DNA from: Rickettsiales bacterium | GTDB taxonomy: Bacteria; Pseudomonadota; Alphaproteobacteria; Rickettsiales; UBA8987 | DNA length: 35,709 bases | Assembly (NCBI GenBank): GCA_028282625.1 | Contig: JANQHP010000171.1 | Span: 1 to 35,709, forward strand | Direction of reading: 5' to 3' | In this document: positions 32,373 through 35,709 of the stretch, one piece after another | How positions within the stretch are numbered: position 1 is the stretch's first letter | Layout of the letters: each line of letters opens with the position of its first letter | The notes under the pieces: model-generated | Seen by the model: only the letters and a program-made list of their open reading frames with translations | Databases searched by the model: none | What the model was told of the DNA's origin: nothing | Translations under genes and position numbers: made by a program

Positions 32373-33692
32373 ATGCATAAGAATACCAAAAACAATGCCC
32401 TCTCTTGTATGCTTCTACCATACCGCACCAATTGCTTGCTATGCCTTTTTTTGCTGCTCGTGCTTGTGGCTAAACCCGCCCTTGCCGAGGAATCAGACCT
32501 GCCCGAAGCACCCCTCACAGAAGAAACACTGCCTACAAACGAGCCAAACCCCATCATCGGGGAAAGCCTGCCCGTGATGCGCCTCCACCCTCCTACTACT
32601 CCTCTTGTATGCCACACCACCGAGCAGACGCCCCGTATTGCAGCACTCTTGCCACTGTCCGGTGCCTGGCAAGCCATCGGCAATATACTGCTTCAGAGCA
32701 TGCTGCTTGCCTATGAGAACACGGCTACCACACCCACCATTTCGCTGAATTTCTACGATACAAAAAGCAGTGAAGAAGGAGCCAGGAGCGCGTTTCTTCA
32801 TGCCACATCTGAAGGCGCGTCGCTAGTGATTGGGCCCGTTTTTGCAGACCACACCCAGGCCATTTCCGCCATGGCCGAACACACCAAGACCATGACTTTT
32901 TCCTTGTCCAATATTTCTTCTAATACAACGGATAATCCTTATATCTTCAACTTTGGCATTAGACCTGAACATGCGCTTGAAACCTTAGCAAGCGCGGCTA
33001 TTTTTCACGGCAAAACACATTTTTTGGCGGCCCTACCGGATACACCTGAGGGGCTTCGTTACCACACCACGCTAAGTGCCATCTTAAAGGCAAAGCAGCA
33101 CCGCTTGGCACACACCATTTGGTACGGCGTCGACCATTACAATATGTCCGAAACACTCGCAGCATTTGATGCCATCTTAGAGCAGAACCAAAACGACCCC
33201 TCTTTTCCGGCGCACGCCGCACTTTTTGTACCCTCCGCCAGCACGCAAACCCTTTCTCTCTTAAAGCAACTGGAAAGTCACCATAAGCTCAAAGGGATGC
33301 AAATCCTTGGCAGCGGCGAGTGGGATACTATGTATACCAAACAAGATCCATGGTTTACCAACCTATGGTTTGCTTCAACCGACCCTGCCTTGCAGCAGCA
33401 CTTTCACACCCTGTTTCTAGAACGATATGGCGTGGCTCCCCTACGCATTGCAAGCATTGCTTACGATGCTACTGCCATGGCGGTAGCGCTGCTGACACAG
33501 CAAGAAGCATTGCTGCCATCTTCCTTATACCATAAGCGCTTTGAAGGATTTAACGGGGTTTTTGCATTTCAAGATAACGGTCAGGCGGCATACCATCTGA
33601 CCACCCTCAAAATGACAGGGAAGACGCCCCAAAAAGTTACAACAAAATCCTCCCAAGCACCTGATGTAACACCAATCGGCCCCTTGCCGTAA
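32373..33692 (+). CDS. Penicillin-binding protein activator, LpoA/YraM-like (periplasmic binding fold)
   Basis: This secreted protein has a signal peptide (hydrophobic CLLCLFLLLVLVAKPALA) and a short acidic/proline linker. A type I periplasmic-binding fold follows, starting with RIAALLPLSGAWQAIGNILLQS and containing GASLVIGPVFADHTQAI and IASIAYDATAMAVALL. The alphaproteobacterial group next to rsmI/yraN is named penicillin-binding protein activator by similarity to LpoA. Activity on PBP1A here is not proven, and a solute-binding role remains possible. No lipobox is visible, unlike enteric LpoA. Starts at 32373 or 32409 are possible. Its 3' end overlaps hemW on the other strand by 56 bases. 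Confidence 0.82.
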   Translation: MHKNTKNNALSCMLLPYRTNCLLCLFLLLVLVAKPALAEESDLPEAPLTEETLPTNEPNPIIGESLPVMRLHPPTTPLVCHTTEQTPRIAALLPLSGAWQAIGNILLQSMLLAYENTATTPTISLNFYDTKSSEEGARSAFLHATSEGASLVIGPVFADHTQAISAMAEHTKTMTFSLSNISSNTTDNPYIFNFGIRPEHALETLASAAIFHGKTHFLAALPDTPEGLRYHTTLSAILKAKQHRLAHTIWYGVDHYNMSETLAAFDAILEQNQNDPSFPAHAALFVPSASTQTLSLLKQLESHHKLKGMQILGSGEWDTMYTKQDPWFTNLWFASTDPALQQHFHTLFLERYGVAPLRIASIAYDATAMAVALLTQQEALLPSSLYHKRFEGFNGVFAFQDNGQAAYHLTTLKMTGKTPQKVTTKSSQAPDVTPIGPLP

Positions 33693-34857
33693 CCCATAAC
33701 CGCCCATCCTCATAGACAACTATCCCCTCTTTTTGCAGCAACGCAACCTGTTGCAAATCGACCACCTCCTCCATGGCCAAACCGGTTTGCTGCAACAAGC
33801 CTTCCGCACACACGCCCTCTTTTAAGCGCAACCCCATCATCCAATACTCATGCGCCATTGTCTTGGCATCCAAACGCTCTGCCTGCTGCAAACCGTGGCC
33901 TGTTTCCTCCACCTGATTGTACCACGCTGTTGGGTTGTGCAGCATCATCGTACTTTCGCGACAAGGCTTCCCTTCTGCCGTCAATGTCGGCATCCTGCCA
34001 TGCGCACCTGGGCCAATACCCAGATAAGGCTGATAGCGCCAATAGGCCAGATTATGCTCTGAATCCTGCCCTGCTTTGGCATAATTGGAGACCTCATACG
34101 CCACAAACCCTGCATCTTTAGTCAAGGCATCGGTCAACTCATACAAAGCAGCCGCCCTTTCACCGCTTGGCATCGGAATATCCCCCTTACGCCAATCGCT
34201 ATAAAACGGCGTCCCCTTCTCAATTGTCAGCTGATAAAGCGAAAGATGCTCCGTACCGATCGCCATCGCCTGCTGCAGCTCCTCTTCCCACTGCTGCTCC
34301 GTTTGCCCAGGCAGCGCATAGATCATATCCAGGCTCACACGTGGAAATATCTCTGCAGCCATGGCCACCGCCGCCTTTGCCTCATCCACACCATGCTCAC
34401 GGCCTAAAAACCGCAAATCTTCTGTGTTTAGCGCCTGCACACCCACCGAAGCGCGATTGACCCCAGCCAAGCGAAAAGCCTCAAACCGCTCCGCCTCACT
34501 GGAGGTAGGGTTGGCTTCCAGGGTCACTTCCGTACCTTCTGAAAACATGGCATGCTCTGCTAATACGCAAAGGATTTCCTCCACCAACGAAGGTGGCATC
34601 AATGATGGCGTTCCACCACCAAAAAACACACTCTGCACACGCAGCTTCTTCCCCGCACCCTCTTCTGCCCTTTGCAGCATGGTCCGCAATTCCTTAAGAT
34701 AAGCAGGCTGCCAATCGATCGCCTTTTCTTTACCCGAAGCCACATGGCTATTAAAGTCGCAATAAGGGCATTTGGCTTTGCAAAACGGCCAGTGCACATA
34801 AACAGCCACCGGCTGTTCTGGCTGCTCTACTGTGGCCAACGCCTTGTTACGGGGCAC
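33637..34857 (-). CDS. hemW: HemW-type radical SAM heme chaperone
   Basis: HemW is a radical SAM protein related to coproporphyrinogen III dehydrogenase (HemN) that binds heme and delivers it to respiratory enzymes. The 4Fe-4S motif is Cys26, Cys30 and Cys33 (WPFCKAKCPYCDFNSH). FFGGGTPSLM, EANPTSSE and DMIYALPGQT are typical barrel motifs, and HNLAYWRYQPYLGIGPGAHG is the HemW signature. A C-terminal winged-helix-like domain follows. HemN proper carries an additional cysteine after the motif that is not seen here. It overlaps rdgB by 11 bases and is probably co-transcribed with it. Confidence 0.94.
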   Translation of the reverse strand: MPRNKALATVEQPEQPVAVYVHWPFCKAKCPYCDFNSHVASGKEKAIDWQPAYLKELRTMLQRAEEGAGKKLRVQSVFFGGGTPSLMPPSLVEEILCVLAEHAMFSEGTEVTLEANPTSSEAERFEAFRLAGVNRASVGVQALNTEDLRFLGREHGVDEAKAAVAMAAEIFPRVSLDMIYALPGQTEQQWEEELQQAMAIGTEHLSLYQLTIEKGTPFYSDWRKGDIPMPSGERAAALYELTDALTKDAGFVAYEVSNYAKAGQDSEHNLAYWRYQPYLGIGPGAHGRMPTLTAEGKPCRESTMMLHNPTAWYNQVEETGHGLQQAERLDAKTMAHEYWMMGLRLKEGVCAEGLLQQTGLAMEEVVDLQQVALLQKEGIVVYEDGRLWVTARGRLVLHQVLGRILL

Positions 34858-35476
34858 GGTGTTGCAAACTTTGCATCATCGCATCAAAGGCACGTGCACG
34901 GTGGCTCATCGCATGTTTGGCCTCAGGCTCCATTTCCCCAAAAGTCTGCTCATAGCCCTGCGGGATAAAAATCGGGTCATACCCAAAACCCTTCGTGCCG
35001 CGTGGTGGAAAAGTCAGCGCACCTTCCACTTTCCCTTCCCAATGCTGCACCGTGCCACCCGGCAAGGCTAGCGCCAATGCGCAAATAAAGGCGGCTTCCT
35101 GGCCCTCTGCCTGCCCGGTGCGCTCACACAAGGCCTGCTCCACACGCCCCATCGCATACATAAAATCACGACCAGAACCATCCAGTCCAGGCGAGGCCCA
35201 ACGCGCGGAATAAATCCCCGGCGCGCCATCCAATGCCGCTACCGCCAGACCCGAATCATCCGCCAGCGCTGGCTTACCGCATGCCTGGCACGCCGCCATC
35301 GCTTTTAATTCCGCATTGGCAACAAACGTCGTGCCTGTTTCTTCTGGCTCTTCCAGTTGAAGTGCTGCCGCACCTTCCACCTTGATCCCAAGTGGCCGAA
35401 GCAAATCTTCAATTTCCTTCACCTTGCCTGCATTGTGGCTTGCAATCACAAGCTCGGTTGGCAAATTTTGAGGCAT
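34847..35476 (-). CDS. rdgB: dITP/XTP pyrophosphatase (non-canonical purine NTPase)
   Basis: RdgB hydrolyses dITP, XTP and related damaged nucleotides to monophosphates, keeping them out of DNA. Typical motifs are the N-terminal ELVIASHNAGKVKEIEDLL, ADDSGLAVAALDGAPGIYSARWA with the metal-binding aspartates, the substrate loop GFGYDPIF, and the C-terminal SHRARAF. The ATG ending at 35476 overlaps the preceding stop as TGATG, a coupled start; a GTG one codon earlier is possible. Length (209) is normal. The order rph-rdgB-hemW is usual in alphaproteobacteria. Confidence 0.96.
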   Translation of the reverse strand: MPQNLPTELVIASHNAGKVKEIEDLLRPLGIKVEGAAALQLEEPEETGTTFVANAELKAMAACQACGKPALADDSGLAVAALDGAPGIYSARWASPGLDGSGRDFMYAMGRVEQALCERTGQAEGQEAAFICALALALPGGTVQHWEGKVEGALTFPPRGTKGFGYDPIFIPQGYEQTFGEMEPEAKHAMSHRARAFDAMMQSLQHRAP

Positions 35477-35709
35477 CACTCTATCCCAAGCGCGTTGCGT
35501 TGCGCTTCACAAAGCTCCGCCACTCCCTGCTTTGCCAGCGTAAAAAGTGAAGAAAATTGTTCTTCGCTAAAGGGCTTTTCCTCATCTGTAAGATTATCGT
35601 AACCTACCTCGTCTAAGTGAATAATCTTCTCCATCAGGCCAATTAGGTACTCCTTCTCTGACTGATTCATATCTGAATACTTAGGTGACAAATAAGTTCT
35701 AGTCCCTTT
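35476..35709 (-). CDS. Partial open frame ending in an RNase PH-like C-terminus joined to unrelated sequence
   Basis: The frame is open to the window edge. The last 34 residues (from KPFSEEQFSSLFTLAK to QRNALGIE) match the closing helix of RNase PH in length and pattern: PF-S/T-x-E, then LA-K/R-x-G, then Q-K/R-x-AL. The position just before rdgB is where rph is expected. The sequence before it does not look like RNase PH: the family should show a DMNVVMTG...VQGTAE strand there, and no other frame supplies it. Internal TTG (35691) and ATG (35670) lack ribosome-binding sites, so the frame probably continues beyond the edge. This could be an altered rph, a remnant, or an insertion. Confidence 0.5.
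   Translation of the reverse strand, partial: KGTRTYLSPKYSDMNQSEKEYLIGLMEKIIHLDEVGYDNLTDEEKPFSEEQFSSLFTLAKQGVAELCEAQRNALGIE

Noticed and set aside
1..35709. CRISPR arrays, tRNA or rRNA genes, transposases, phage genes, toxin-antitoxin pairs
   Set aside because: None seen when reading both strands; the only repeats found are short palindromes and the inverted repeats reported.

Overview
The window looks like chromosomal sequence from an alphaproteobacterium of roughly 50% GC (by eye). The evidence is gene order. Blocks typical of that class are ftsK-lolA, erpA/dnaQ beside dgt-argS-SPOR-nagZ, ddl-ftsQ-ftsA, lpoA-like/rsmI-yraN-BON-gshB, and rdgB-hemW behind the tail of rph. I cannot place it below class level. 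The palindromic repeat found inside a coding gene resembles elements I associate with Rickettsiales and related lineages, so a host-associated or reduced lineage is possible but unproven. No rRNA, tRNA, CRISPR array, transposase or phage gene was seen.

Layout. 1-2692 (+): ftsK (5' part outside the window), lolA, yajQ. 2707-3806 (-): erpA-type carrier, then dnaQ. 3846-8930 (+): dgt, argS, a SPOR-domain protein, nagZ; the usual next genes scpA/scpB are absent. 9058-10992 (+): five tandem small lipoproteins sharing one fold signature. 11021-11231: two long imperfect hairpins without a convincing gene. 11283-16306 (-): phaC, ddl, ftsQ, ftsA, a fragment of the division/cell-wall cluster without murB or ftsZ. 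16380-20258 (+): a proline-rich lipoprotein, a 59-residue lipoprotein, hisI, then metE behind a structured leader and in front of a strong terminator. 20371-25817 (-): a tightly packed operon transcribed thiolase, unknown protein, 3-hydroxyacyl-CoA dehydrogenase/enoyl-CoA hydratase, unknown protein. 26077-29503 (+): a receiver protein and a large hybrid histidine kinase, preceded by a near-perfect sigma-54 promoter and upstream dyads. 29495-35709: gshB, BON lipoprotein, yraN, rsmI (-), lpoA-like (+), hemW, rdgB and an odd chimeric rph tail (-).

How it fits together. Much of the window concerns envelope growth and division (FtsK, FtsQ, FtsA, Ddl, SPOR, NagZ, LolA, LpoA-like) plus at least eight predicted lipoproteins. 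Carbon storage and fatty-acid use are represented by PhaC and the beta-oxidation operon, and the sigma-54-controlled phosphorelay next to that operon may respond to nutrition (inference). The most unusual items are the five-gene cysteine-paired lipoprotein family, a pair of palindromic repeats inserted in frame inside the beta-oxidation enzyme, the sigma-54 promoter of the phosphorelay operon, the paired-hairpin region at 11 kb, the metE leader, and an RNase PH C-terminus joined to an unrelated sequence at the right edge.
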